43,452 nt of DNA from an uncultured Candidatus Saccharibacteria bacterium (GCA_938039975.1 CALHTM010000010.1:1-43452); one strand, 5' to 3'. Shown: positions 23,738 through 31,586, numbered from the stretch's first letter. Notes: generated from the letters alone by a model not told the origin. Numbers and translations: made by a program.

Positions 23738-24400
23738 ATGAAGAGTAGGCATCATACAGAAAAAGGCGCTATCACTGGCAGTATTGTCGCTATTGCGGTA
23801 TTGGTAGTGTTGGTGCTGGGGTTTGGCGGTTTTAGTATTTGGTCGTATATGCAATATCTCGACCAGAAAGAAAACGTCGATGAGAAAATCGAGACGGCTA
23901 AAGCTCAGGCTGTCAAAGAGAATAGCGAGAAGTTAGAGAGCGACTTCGAAAAGCGCGAGAAAGAGCCGAATCGACAGTTTAACGGGCCGTCGGATTACGG
24001 CGCCTTGACGTTTGAATATCCCAAGACTTGGAGTGCTTATCAGGCAACCGATATCAGCAAAGGCGGCGGCGTGACTTATGAAGCCTATTTGAACCCAGTG
24101 ACAATCCCGCCAATTACCAGAGAGTCGAAGATTGCCCTGAGGATAACAATTGAGCAAAAAACTTATGACAAATCTGTGTCTACTTACGATCCGTTAATTA
24201 AAAGAGGCGACCTGAAGTCGAGTGTTTACAACGATGGCAAGCATACGGGCACCAAGCTGGTCGGTAATTTCGACAAGGACACTTACGGTACAGCAGTACT
24301 GTTGAAGATGCGCGATCGTACACTGACGATGCGTACTGATGGCGACGTTTTCACTGCTGACTACGAGAAGCTGCTAAAGACCCTCAAATTCAACGAATAA
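23738..24400 (+). CDS. Uncharacterised membrane-anchored extracytoplasmic protein
   Basis: 220 residues with one N-terminal helix ('ITGSIVAIAVLVVLVLGFGG'), a charged helical stalk rich in Lys and Glu, and a C-terminal domain with 'ALTFEYPKTWSAYQATD' resembling the PsbP-like fold found in many small secreted bacterial proteins. No catalytic residues stand out and no cysteines are present. It is a single-gene unit between the exonuclease VII operon and the kinase operon. The function is unknown; the topology puts the domain outside the membrane. Confidence 0.75.
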   Translation: MKSRHHTEKGAITGSIVAIAVLVVLVLGFGGFSIWSYMQYLDQKENVDEKIETAKAQAVKENSEKLESDFEKREKEPNRQFNGPSDYGALTFEYPKTWSAYQATDISKGGGVTYEAYLNPVTIPPITRESKIALRITIEQKTYDKSVSTYDPLIKRGDLKSSVYNDGKHTGTKLVGNFDKDTYGTAVLLKMRDRTLTMRTDGDVFTADYEKLLKTLKFNE

Positions 24401-24438
24401 GTGTTTTGCTTGTGCTAGAACAGCCTGCTGCAGCATGC

Positions 24439-24444
24439 TAAACT
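24439..24444 (+). promoter_or_regulatory. -10 box of the kinase operon, predicted leaderless
   Basis: TAAACT ending six bases before the ATG at 24451, with no ribosome binding site and no clear -35. It is weaker than the other examples and rests partly on the shared spacing. Confidence 0.4.
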
Positions 24445-24450
24445 AGGTGT

Positions 24451-25170
24451 ATGCAGGAGGGTAAGGCGCAGGCTGGTTTGTGGGCAGATTCACCGTCGTT
24501 TACAGTGGCGGCGCACGAGCTGAAAGCGCCGCTCGCTCTGATTCGCCAGTTGGCGATTGAGCTAGAAGCAGGGGAGTATACGGCGCTTGAGCGGGCTGTC
24601 TTGGCGCAGCGAATTACACTGACGGCGGAAAGGGCGCTGCGCTTGACGACAGATTTAACTAAAGCTCGCCGCCTAGAAAACGCCTTATTCACGTTAGAAG
24701 CGATTGATGCGGCTGGCCTTTGCAACGAAGTGATGAGCGAACTTCAACCGCTGTACCATGCTCATAATAAATCTCTAAAAACCCAGGTAAAATCTCGTCA
24801 GCGGCTAATGGTGGCAAATCGTGATTTATTGCGGCGAATCGTCGCTAACTTTGCTGATAACGCACTACACTATAGCGCTGATGATTCGTCAGTAGCGATT
24901 TCGGTACAGACTGCCAACAACAATCAGCGGGTACGGATCGGGGTACGCGATTTTGGGCCGGCAATTCCAGCGCGAGCTTGGCGGGCGTTGCGCCAAGGGT
25001 TGCGCGAGCCGCTGCCGCTGCATAATCGTCCAGGTAGCAGCGGGCTGGGTATGTTTATTGCTAATGAGTTTGCCTTAGCGATTGGCGCGCAAATTGGCGT
25101 TATCCGTCACCGCGATGGCGCAACTTTTTATGTTGATGTACCAGCGTCGACACAGTTGAGGCTATTATGA
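24451..25170 (+). CDS. Soluble sensor-less histidine kinase
   Basis: A 239-residue kinase core with no membrane helix and no sensor domain. The H-box is 'AAHELKAPLALIRQL' with His22, the N-box 'NFADNALHYSADDSS', and the ATP lid 'GSSGLGMFIANEFALAIG'. The G1 box is degenerate ('DFGPAIP' instead of DxGxGI). With only about 20 residues before the H-box, its input must come from another protein or from within the cytoplasm. The stop overlaps the start of a single-domain receiver (ATGA), the obvious partner, and recO follows. Confidence 0.88.
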   Translation: MQEGKAQAGLWADSPSFTVAAHELKAPLALIRQLAIELEAGEYTALERAVLAQRITLTAERALRLTTDLTKARRLENALFTLEAIDAAGLCNEVMSELQPLYHAHNKSLKTQVKSRQRLMVANRDLLRRIVANFADNALHYSADDSSVAISVQTANNNQRVRIGVRDFGPAIPARAWRALRQGLREPLPLHNRPGSSGLGMFIANEFALAIGAQIGVIRHRDGATFYVDVPASTQLRLL

Positions 25171-25532
25171 CGCGCGTGCTAGTAATTGATGATGACGAGT
25201 GGCTAGCGAAGCTGTTTACGCGGCGTCTCGAGCACAACGGTATGGTAGTACAGAGCGCTCCAAATGCCATAGAAGCGCTTGATTTGATAGATAGTTTTCG
25301 ACCCGCGGTGATTATTCTTGATTTATTCATGCCGGGCCCAAATGGTTTAGTGCTACTGCACGAGTTGCAATCGTATGACGACCTAAGCCGCATTCCTGTT
25401 GTCGTGTGTACAACAAGTGCAAATGACATCACTCTCGAGCAGTTGCGGCCGTACGGCGTGCGATTATTATTAGATAAAGTATCAATGCATCCAGATGATA
25501 TTGCCAAAGCGGTGCGAGAGGTGGCAGTATGA
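25167..25532 (+). CDS. Single-domain response regulator
   Basis: A 121-residue receiver with phospho-acceptor Asp52 ('VIILDLFMPGPNG'), acidic pocket Asp8/Asp9/Asp10, Thr82/Thr83 and Lys104, but no DNA-binding domain. It overlaps the kinase by four bases and recO by four bases. Any output must go through protein contact or a further relay, since no output domain is encoded nearby. Confidence 0.9.
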   Translation: MTRVLVIDDDEWLAKLFTRRLEHNGMVVQSAPNAIEALDLIDSFRPAVIILDLFMPGPNGLVLLHELQSYDDLSRIPVVVCTTSANDITLEQLRPYGVRLLLDKVSMHPDDIAKAVREVAV

Positions 25533-26203
25533 CTGCTATTGAACGTACTAAAGCGATAGTGCTGCGCCGGACGAATTACGGCGAGGCAGATCGCATTTTG
25601 ACATTACTAACACCGCTAGGGCAACGCAGTGCTATAGCGCGCGGCGTACGGCGCGAAAAAAGCCGCTTGGCGGGCGGCATCGAGCTGTTTGCGGTTAGCG
25701 ATGTAGTGTTGCGCCGCGGTAAAGGTAGCCTGTATACGATTACGCAGGCGCGGCTTGATCATTTTTACCGCCAGATTTTGCAGGACTACGACCGCTTACA
25801 ATTTGGTTATGAATGTATCAGGCTGGTCGAGCGGGCTAGCCGCGACGTCGATATTCCAGAATGGTTTGAAGTGTTGAACGAGACGCTGGCGGGCTTGGGC
25901 GGCGCAATTTCTCTGCAGCTAACGCAAATATGGTTCTACCTGCGCTATGCCGAGCTGACTGGCTACGAACTGAGCTTGGTGAATGATGTTGCCGGACAAC
26001 CGCTTGATCGTCAAAAGCGCTACATGTACGATTCAATTGAGCGAGGCTTGCGACTGAGCGAGCAAGGAGAGCTTACCGCTGATCATATTAAGTTTTTGCG
26101 CTTAACAGCGAATAAATCGTTGCGTCTGGTGGCGCAAATTGGCGGGGTCGAGCAGATATTGCCAGGCTGCTGGTTATTGGCTCGCCAACATGCGGGCGTT
26201 TAG
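25529..26203 (+). CDS. recO: DNA repair protein RecO
   Basis: A recombination mediator that loads RecA onto SSB-coated single strands with RecR. The 224-residue protein has the N-terminal OB-fold ('AIVLRRTNYGEADRILTLLT', 'LGQRSAIARGVRREKSR') and a helical C-terminal domain. The Cys4 zinc finger found in some RecO proteins is absent: no paired cysteines remain. Co-translation with the receiver domain through an ATGA overlap is unusual and ties a signalling pair to DNA repair genetically. Confidence 0.88.
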   Translation: MTAIERTKAIVLRRTNYGEADRILTLLTPLGQRSAIARGVRREKSRLAGGIELFAVSDVVLRRGKGSLYTITQARLDHFYRQILQDYDRLQFGYECIRLVERASRDVDIPEWFEVLNETLAGLGGAISLQLTQIWFYLRYAELTGYELSLVNDVAGQPLDRQKRYMYDSIERGLRLSEQGELTADHIKFLRLTANKSLRLVAQIGGVEQILPGCWLLARQHAGV

Positions 26204-26251
26204 TTGTTGAATTGGCCGGTTGCAGCGAAACTACTGAAAACCAAAGCGTGT

Positions 26252-26257
26252 TATACT
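26252..26257 (+). promoter_or_regulatory. -10 box of glyS
   Basis: TATACT in the 114-base gap after recO. It predicts a leader of about 55 bases ending in two purine-rich ribosome binding candidates (GAGAGGAG and AAAGGAG) before the GTG start. The -35 is unclear. I saw no T-box-like structure. Confidence 0.4.
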
Positions 26258-26317
26258 AAAACGTAAAGAGTTAAATACTCGCGCTCACCAACGCAGAGAG
26301 GAGAAAGGAGACTTCTT

Positions 26318-27661
26318 GTGAGTCAAGCAAAAATGGAAGATATTATCAGCCTGTGTAAGCGCCGCGGCTTTATTTATCAGGGTTCGGATGTCTATGGTGG
26401 TCTTTCTGGTACTTGGGATTATGGCCCGCTGGGTGTGCAGCTGAAGCGTAATATCATGAATTTGTGGTGGCGCCGGTTTGTTGATGAGCGTGATGATATG
26501 TACGGCGTTGATGCGGCGATTTTGATGAATCAGAAGGTCTGGCAGGCGAGTGGGCATGTGAATACTTTCGTCGATCCGCTGTGTGAAGATACGGTCAATC
26601 ACCGCCGTTTTCGCACCGATCATATTCTCAAGGATAATGGTGTTGATGTAGATGGCATGACCATGGAACAGATGGATGCGGTGATTGCTGAGCGCGGCAT
26701 CAAAAGCCCCGATGGTAATCTGCTAAGCACATCGCGGACATTTAACATGATGTTCAAAACGCACGTTGGCGCGACTGAGAGCGATGATAGTATTTCTTAT
26801 CTTCGCCCGGAAACAGCCCAGGGTATCTTCACTAATTTCAAAAACGTCGTCGATAGTTTCTATCCTAATTTACCGTTTGGTATCGCTCAGCAGGGCAAGG
26901 CCTTTCGCAATGAGATTGCGCCGCGCGACTTCGTCTTCCGCTCTCGCGAGTTCGAGCAGATGGAGATTGAATATTTCGTCGATCCCGAGCATTGGCAGGA
27001 GGCGTTTGATGAGCTGCTGGCGGCGACGCATGCGTTTTTGGCAGAATTGGGCTTGAAACCAGAGCACATTCACGAGCTAGACGTGCCGGCGGAGGATCGA
27101 GCGCACTACAGCAAAAAGACGATTGACATCGAATACGACTATCCGATTGGCCGCGAGGAACTGATGGGCATCGCCTACCGGACTGATTTTGACCTGATGA
27201 ACATCCAGCGGGTCAGTGGTAAGAGCATGGAATACACCGTCAAGGGAACGAACACAAAATTTGTTCCGCACGTCATCGAGCCGTCGTTTGGTGTCGAGCG
27301 GGCGCTGATGGCGGTGCTGTCGGGCGCGTACCGCGAGGACGAGCAAAACGGTGAAAAGCGTGTGTATTTGGCGCTGCCAGAGCATTTGGCGCCGGTCAAA
27401 TTTGCCGTGTCGCCGCTACTGAAGAATAAACCAGAACTAGTGGAAAAAGCCCGCGAAGTCTACGCCCAGCTCGCCAAAGCCAACCCCGGCCGGGTGATGT
27501 GGGACGACAACGGCAACATCGGCAAACGCTACCGCCGCCAAGACGAAATCGGTACGCCGCACTGCGTAGTCGTCGACTTCCAAACGCTGGAGGACGGCAC
27601 CGTCACCGTGCGCGAGCGGGATACGACGGAGCAGCGACGGGTGAAGGTTGAGGAGCTGTAG
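26318..27661 (+). CDS. glyS: Glycyl-tRNA synthetase, single-chain dimeric type
   Basis: Charges tRNA-Gly. The 447-residue protein is the alpha2 (GlyQS, archaeal/eukaryal-like) form, not the two-subunit bacterial form. Features: the N-terminal 'CKRRGFIYQGSDVYGGLSGT', motif 2 'AQQGKAFRNEIAPRDFVFRS', 'YLRPETAQGIFTNF', motif 3 'EPSFGVERALMAVLSGAY', and the C-terminal anticodon-binding domain ending 'RDTTEQRRVKVEEL'. The start is GTG with AAAGGAG upstream. It is the last gene with the composition of the first half; sequence character changes immediately after its stop codon. Confidence 0.95.
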   Translation: MSQAKMEDIISLCKRRGFIYQGSDVYGGLSGTWDYGPLGVQLKRNIMNLWWRRFVDERDDMYGVDAAILMNQKVWQASGHVNTFVDPLCEDTVNHRRFRTDHILKDNGVDVDGMTMEQMDAVIAERGIKSPDGNLLSTSRTFNMMFKTHVGATESDDSISYLRPETAQGIFTNFKNVVDSFYPNLPFGIAQQGKAFRNEIAPRDFVFRSREFEQMEIEYFVDPEHWQEAFDELLAATHAFLAELGLKPEHIHELDVPAEDRAHYSKKTIDIEYDYPIGREELMGIAYRTDFDLMNIQRVSGKSMEYTVKGTNTKFVPHVIEPSFGVERALMAVLSGAYREDEQNGEKRVYLALPEHLAPVKFAVSPLLKNKPELVEKAREVYAQLAKANPGRVMWDDNGNIGKRYRRQDEIGTPHCVVVDFQTLEDGTVTVRERDTTEQRRVKVEEL

Positions 27662-27705
27662 ATACTAAATATGAAAAAGCAAATTGGTTGTGAGGAGATA
27701 AAAGA
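27662..27705. other. Composition break, probable contig junction
   Basis: In the 44 bases after glyS the sequence passes from GC-balanced DNA to strongly AT-rich DNA. The next gene has a GAGGAG ribosome binding site and clostridial codon use. No integrase, tRNA, insertion-sequence end or long repeat marks the spot. Confidence 0.75.
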
Positions 27706-28323
27706 TTGACAAAAAGTAGACCTGAATTTGATAAAATTACATCGTTTGATGAGTTTAATCAATACTATTGGTATCGTGAAGAACTTTCGCAGATATGCAA
27801 GTCATTAGGATTAGAATATAAAAGTACAAAACAGGAACTCAATCACATTATTGAGCAGTACTTTAATGGTAATTTGATTAAAAAGTCATCAGTAAAAAAT
27901 GAAAAGAAGCAAGTTAAAAATATTACTTTAGAGACACCATTACTTGAATGTGGTTTTTCCTTTAACACAAAATTTAGAGAATATTTCTCTGCCGTAACAG
28001 GTATTACACCTTTTAAATTTACTGCTGATATGGCTACTGCTTGGAGAAAAGTAAAGAGAGAAAATGATTTGAGTTTTACAATTCAAGATATGCTAAAGGT
28101 TTATTATGGGAAATCAGATTATGCCAAGTATGATAATTCGGTTTGTCAATGGAATCAATTTTTAAAGGATTTCTGTGCAGATGAAAATAGTTGCAACTAT
28201 TCAAATAAATTAAAAGTAGCTTCCATTCTTTGGAAAGAAGTTAGAAATTCAAGAAATGAAAAAATTTATTCAAAGAATCTTTTGACTGAATATGCTTATA
28301 AAATAAAAGAGTATTGCAAGTAG
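27706..28323 (+). CDS. SAP-domain protein
   Basis: 205 residues, starting at TTG seven bases after GAGGAG. A SAP helix-extension-helix motif lies near residues 20-50 ('ELSQICKSLGLEYKSTKQEL'), a fold that binds DNA. The rest is an uncharacterised helical region ('GFSFNTKFREYFSAVTGITP'), recognisable from SAP-domain proteins of Firmicutes. Arg is scarce and Lys and Asn abundant, unlike the genes to the left. It is a single-gene unit; the 3' hairpin at 28371 may terminate it. The role is unknown. Confidence 0.75.
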   Translation: MTKSRPEFDKITSFDEFNQYYWYREELSQICKSLGLEYKSTKQELNHIIEQYFNGNLIKKSSVKNEKKQVKNITLETPLLECGFSFNTKFREYFSAVTGITPFKFTADMATAWRKVKRENDLSFTIQDMLKVYYGKSDYAKYDNSVCQWNQFLKDFCADENSCNYSNKLKVASILWKEVRNSRNEKIYSKNLLTEYAYKIKEYCK

Positions 28324-28370
28324 GATATTTTCAGCTTGCTAAACTAACAATTTAATAAAAGCTAACACGA

Positions 28371-28400
28371 AAACAGTAAATCAAAAAAGGTTTACTGTTT
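28371..28400 (+). terminator. Hairpin terminator, first of two matching copies
   Basis: AAACAGTAAA pairs with TTTACTGTTT (10 bp) around a 10-base loop, followed by T-rich sequence. The same hairpin, with nearly the same loop, recurs at 29291-29319. Confidence 0.8.
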
Positions 28401-28644
28401 TTCTTTCCCTAAAAGTTAAAATTCCGTATAGGACAAGCGTCCATAAATATAAAAAGGTACTTGACAAAACGCTTCCTGAGAGGACGAGCCCTATCTCGTG
28501 TACTTTATCGCTAGCATGGTAAATCACTTCACCCTTTGTATATGTCTTTTTTCTGCCGTTTAAGCAGGATATCAAATGTTCAATTTCATCTTCCTGTATT
28601 CCGTTAAAGAGAGCTGAATTTGATAGAGAAGAAGTAGTGACCAA
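28381..28644 (-). pseudogene. Truncated Crp/Fnr-family regulator remnant
   Basis: The first ~50 residues match the start of a Crp/Fnr cyclic-nucleotide-binding-like domain ('ALFNGIQEDEIEHLISCLNG', 'YTKGEVIYHASDKVHEIGLVLSGSV'). After 'LSGSV' the frame turns into unrelated hydrophobic sequence and stops inside the hairpin at 28371-28400. The rest of the sensory domain and the whole helix-turn-helix are missing. A complete protein would be ~220 residues. This is a decayed 5' fragment. Confidence 0.75.
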
Positions 28645-28734
28645 AGATATAAAACTTAGTACGAATATGCTATAATACCATCAGTAAATTTTAGTGTGGA
28701 TTTTAATTTCACAGCTGAAAGTCGAGGAAAAAAT

Positions 28735-29169
28735 ATGAAAGTCAATATGAATATTATTGTTGGCGGAACGGATGATATGTTAGATGATATACTATCTGTG
28801 GCAAGAACAGTAAGAAAAGAAATGAAAAATTCTTTTGAAAGCATTGAGATAGAGACATTGCAGAAGATGGATATTTGCCTTTGCTTTAGCGGAAATATAT
28901 CAAAATATTATCCTGAATCGGGAATTTATCAGGCAAGATATTGTTCTAAAACCAAGAATTTTATGGTATATGTTCATTTTAGCTCTAATGAGTGGGGTTC
29001 CAATAAGAAAGAAAGTGTAAGTAAGTTTCTTAAAATGTATAATGACTATCTTTTGGAGCTTTCGGATATCATTAAGATGAAAATGGCAAAGCATAAGTCG
29101 GATTTTGATAATAAGTGTTATGAAGACATGATTAAAAGAGCTTTTGAAAATCTGGAAATGTATGTTTGA
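28735..29169 (+). CDS. Unknown small cytosolic protein
   Basis: 144 residues from ATG 28735, which has CGAGG upstream; an in-frame extension to 28696 has no ribosome binding site. The protein begins with a strand-rich 'MKVNMNIIVGGTDDMLDDIL' region and ends in a long charged helix. There is no signal peptide or membrane segment. I do not recognise the family. The orphan position, small size and low complexity of context are reminiscent of immunity genes, but there is no toxin nearby, so this remains a guess. A TATAAT at 28671-28676 is a possible -10. Confidence 0.6.
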   Translation: MKVNMNIIVGGTDDMLDDILSVARTVRKEMKNSFESIEIETLQKMDICLCFSGNISKYYPESGIYQARYCSKTKNFMVYVHFSSNEWGSNKKESVSKFLKMYNDYLLELSDIIKMKMAKHKSDFDNKCYEDMIKRAFENLEMYV

Positions 29170-29290
29170 TAGTTAAATTTGAATTTATAGGGAGAGAACT
29201 ATGCAAGAAGAATGGAATGAAACCTAAGCTATTTTAAGTTGAATAGATATAATTCAACTCCCAGCTTGTATAAATGAATAGAACTTGTTT

Positions 29291-29322
29291 AAACAGTAAA
29301 TCAAATCGGTTTACTGTTTTTT
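29291..29322 (+). terminator. Hairpin terminator, second matching copy
   Basis: AAACAGTAAA (29291-29300) pairs with TTTACTGTTT (29310-29319) and runs into TTT. It shares AAACAGTAAATCAAA and GGTTTACTGTTTTT with the copy at 28371. The 285 bases before the next gene otherwise hold only an eight-codon ATG reading frame at 29202-29228 behind GGGAGAG. Confidence 0.8.
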
Positions 29323-29454
29323 ATTGCCAATCCTCAGAAGGAAAAATTATTTATAAAATCTCATTTATGTTGTTTCAACAACGTAAATATAGGTATCACA
29401 GTAATATAATACAAGTGAAAAGTAAAGAAAGAGTTGTTAGAAAGGGGAATGCCA

Positions 29455-30108
29455 ATGAAGGAAGTTGTCGGAAAGGTCTTTTCAATAGCAAAGGAAAACG
29501 CTTACATCCGGGGGTGCACGGTATCAAAGTCAATCTTTGATGGAGAAAATTATATAATTTACTTCTCTATGGCACCTGAGACAGATATAAGTGCAGAAAT
29601 CTTTCCATATCACAAGCTGATACTGGTCGAGGAAGGTAGCCTTAAGGTATACGGCACAGATGGATATCAAAGAGAACTCCGCGCAGGCGAAGCAGTGCTG
29701 ACAGAGACAGATAAACCTATTGGAATGCGTACCGAAGAGGGTGCGATATATACTGAAATATCTATATCAAAGGAGGATAGTATGAACAGTGCAATCAAAG
29801 CCGGCGAGGTTTTCAAGCTGGCCGATTTAATTCCTTACCAAGAGGGTAAAGTAATAAACATGGATATAGCTCACAATGACAAGATGAAATTCATCATTAT
29901 GTCTTTTGACAAAGGAACAGGTCTCTCAGAGCATGCAGCGCCCGGAGAAGCGCTCATCTTCGCACTGGATGGAGAAGGTGTTATCGGCTACGAGGGAACA
30001 GAGCATACAATCAAGGCGGGGGAGGAATTCCACTTTGCTAAGGGCGGGGCTCACTTTGTTAAGGCAACGGAAAAGTTTAAAATGGCACTCTTGCTAACGC
30101 TTGAGTAA
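29455..30108 (+). CDS. Double-cupin protein
   Basis: 217 residues from ATG 29455, chosen over an upstream TTG because AAGGGG sits seven bases before it. Two cupin barrels follow each other: 'YHKLILVEEGSLKVYGTDG' to 'LTETDKPIGM' (residues ~45-90) and 'GTGLSEHAAPGEALIFALDG' to 'GEEFHFAKGGAHFVKA' (~145-200). The second retains His residues at positions suited to metal binding (SEHAAPGE, GGAHF); the first is poorer in His. It heads a tight three-gene group with a ferredoxin and a conserved unknown, suggesting a redox or metal-related role. TATAAT at 29405-29410 is a likely -10. Confidence 0.82.
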   Translation: MKEVVGKVFSIAKENAYIRGCTVSKSIFDGENYIIYFSMAPETDISAEIFPYHKLILVEEGSLKVYGTDGYQRELRAGEAVLTETDKPIGMRTEEGAIYTEISISKEDSMNSAIKAGEVFKLADLIPYQEGKVINMDIAHNDKMKFIIMSFDKGTGLSEHAAPGEALIFALDGEGVIGYEGTEHTIKAGEEFHFAKGGAHFVKATEKFKMALLLTLE

Positions 30109-30140
30109 TCTAAGTATAAATAGAAAGTGGGGAAATCAAA

Positions 30141-30326
30141 ATGAAATATGTCGTAAATGACAGCTGCATCGGATGCGGATTATGTGCCGGAACTTGTCCG
30201 GAAGTATTTTCAATGAACGACGATGGTGTTGCAGTAGCTATCGAGGCTGAAGTGCCTGATGACGCTCTAGACACAGCAGCAGAGGCAATGGACGGATGTC
30301 CTGTCGGCGCAATCGAAGAGGCATAA
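30141..30326 (+). CDS. Small [4Fe-4S] ferredoxin
   Basis: A 61-residue electron carrier with Cys9, Cys12, Cys15 and Cys19 ('CIGCGLCAGTCPE') and Cys53 ('GCPVGAIEE'), the layout of single-cluster clostridial-type ferredoxins; the cluster ligands would be the CxxCxxC set plus the distal CP cysteine. The protein is very acidic, as is normal. GTGGGG lies upstream of the ATG. It lies 32 bases after the cupin and 40 before the next gene. Confidence 0.92.
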   Translation: MKYVVNDSCIGCGLCAGTCPEVFSMNDDGVAVAIEAEVPDDALDTAAEAMDGCPVGAIEEA

Positions 30327-30366
30327 ATCACCGGGCCTGCAAATACAAATAGAAAGAGGATGATAT

Positions 30367-30939
30367 ATGAGCATGTTTTTGGGGCCGATTCATTATTGGC
30401 TATATAATAAAATCAACAATCAGGAAAAACTCACAGCAGTAATCGCTGCTGAAGCGTCAAAGAAAGGCTGGATTTCAGATGCTGCCGCCTACACAAAGGA
30501 GCTTCCTGCACTAGAGTCTGTAATCGACGAAAGCAATATCCACGGATGGCTTCAGTCGCAGATTATGGATGCAGAGACACGCTACGCATCGCTAATCGCT
30601 TTGCTAGCTGACAAATTCGATGAGGTCAAGGCGCTTGCTTTTGACTTCGGAGAGAGTAACGCAGTAGACGCAAAGGCTGACGCTGAAGGAATATACAAGT
30701 ATTTTGAGGACTTCTTTGTAAACGGAATGCCGTGCGATCACGTAAACTCAGTTGTGGCTCAGGGTGAGGATTCGCTGACATGGAAAATGTCTCAGGACAT
30801 TCACGCGCAGTACTGGAGCGGCGGAGATACATCAAAGTATTACACAATCCGTAAGGCCGTGATGGACGGAATGCTCGAGGCTAGCGAGTACGCTTTGACG
30901 GAGGGAGATGCTTTTCAGTATACGATTGCGAGAAAGTAA
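30367..30939 (+). CDS. Conserved unknown, ferredoxin-associated
   Basis: 190 residues, cytosolic, mostly helical, opening with 'MFLGPIHYWLYNKINNQEKL'. A central 'FFVNGMPCDHVNSVV' segment with adjacent Cys and His, together with the N-terminal His, could form a metal or cluster site; this is inference. I cannot assign a family name. Its AGAGGA ribosome binding site and short spacing show co-transcription with the ferredoxin and cupin. A hairpin terminator follows. Confidence 0.7.
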   Translation: MSMFLGPIHYWLYNKINNQEKLTAVIAAEASKKGWISDAAAYTKELPALESVIDESNIHGWLQSQIMDAETRYASLIALLADKFDEVKALAFDFGESNAVDAKADAEGIYKYFEDFFVNGMPCDHVNSVVAQGEDSLTWKMSQDIHAQYWSGGDTSKYYTIRKAVMDGMLEASEYALTEGDAFQYTIARK

Positions 30940-31004
30940 GCATTAAAAAGCTATTTAAACCAAAGTATCAATATAATTCAAGAAAAGTTGAAATTTATGA
31001 GAAG

Positions 31005-31033
31005 TGGACAGTTCAGAGCGGCTGTCCATTTTT
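31005..31033 (+). terminator. Terminator of the cupin-ferredoxin group
   Basis: TGGACAG (31005-31011) pairs with CTGTCCA (31022-31028) around a 10-base loop, followed by five T's. Confidence 0.85.
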
Positions 31034-31109
31034 GATGGAGTATTGAAAAATCGCGGATTTTCATATAGAATCGATGTATAGGATATTCAAAGGGGGATGG
31101 GAACTGAGG

Positions 31110-31505
31110 ATGAAACAAAAGAGAAAGTACCTGAATTTGAGGCCGATATTCTACTTTTTTACTGTTTTGGCAGTGGCGCTGTTTTTGATAGGGCAGATTT
31201 TGTATCATTGGTTTTTCTGGGACCTATACACGAATAACACGATAGATAGTGAGAAGATAAATTTATATGGTAAAGTGACCAGTTTTATACCATATTGTAT
31301 TTCTCTTTGGCTGTTTATAATCGGAGTTTTCTTTGTAAAAAAGAATAAGCTCGTCATCGCAATATGCGTGGTTACAGGAATACTTCATTTAATAGGATTT
31401 TATGTAGTTTGGGCTTATTCAGAAGGGAGTATATATCCGGCTTTTGACTGGCTTATAGAGGTTTTGAGCTTCGGTCTTATAAAATTACCGGGAGGATGGA
31501 GGTAA
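31110..31505 (+). CDS. Small integral membrane protein, unknown
   Basis: 131 residues with four predicted helices ('IFYFFTVLAVALFLIGQIL', 'FIPYCISLWLFIIGVFFV', 'KLVIAICVVTGILHLIGFYV', 'DWLIEVLSFGLIK'). No family recognised. The start is uncertain between ATG 31074 and ATG 31110; purine-rich sequence (GGGGGATGGGA) favours 31110. It is a single-gene unit between two terminators. Confidence 0.6.
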   Translation: MKQKRKYLNLRPIFYFFTVLAVALFLIGQILYHWFFWDLYTNNTIDSEKINLYGKVTSFIPYCISLWLFIIGVFFVKKNKLVIAICVVTGILHLIGFYVVWAYSEGSIYPAFDWLIEVLSFGLIKLPGGWR

Positions 31506-31586
31506 ATAGGCCAAAGTCATTTTGATATAGAGGAGTATGGTATGGTGATTGAATCACAATATAGAAATACAAATTAGCTGTATAGG

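Noticed and set aside
1..27661. Possible UGA-to-Gly recoding, as in some CPR lineages
   Set aside because: serS, ftsE, xseB and the histidine kinase all end at TGA at the expected protein length, and an RF2 with SPF and GGQ motifs is encoded.
29202..29228. Eight-codon reading frame behind GGGAGAG
   Set aside because: Too short to support as a gene; it may be a leader peptide or the worn start of a lost gene.
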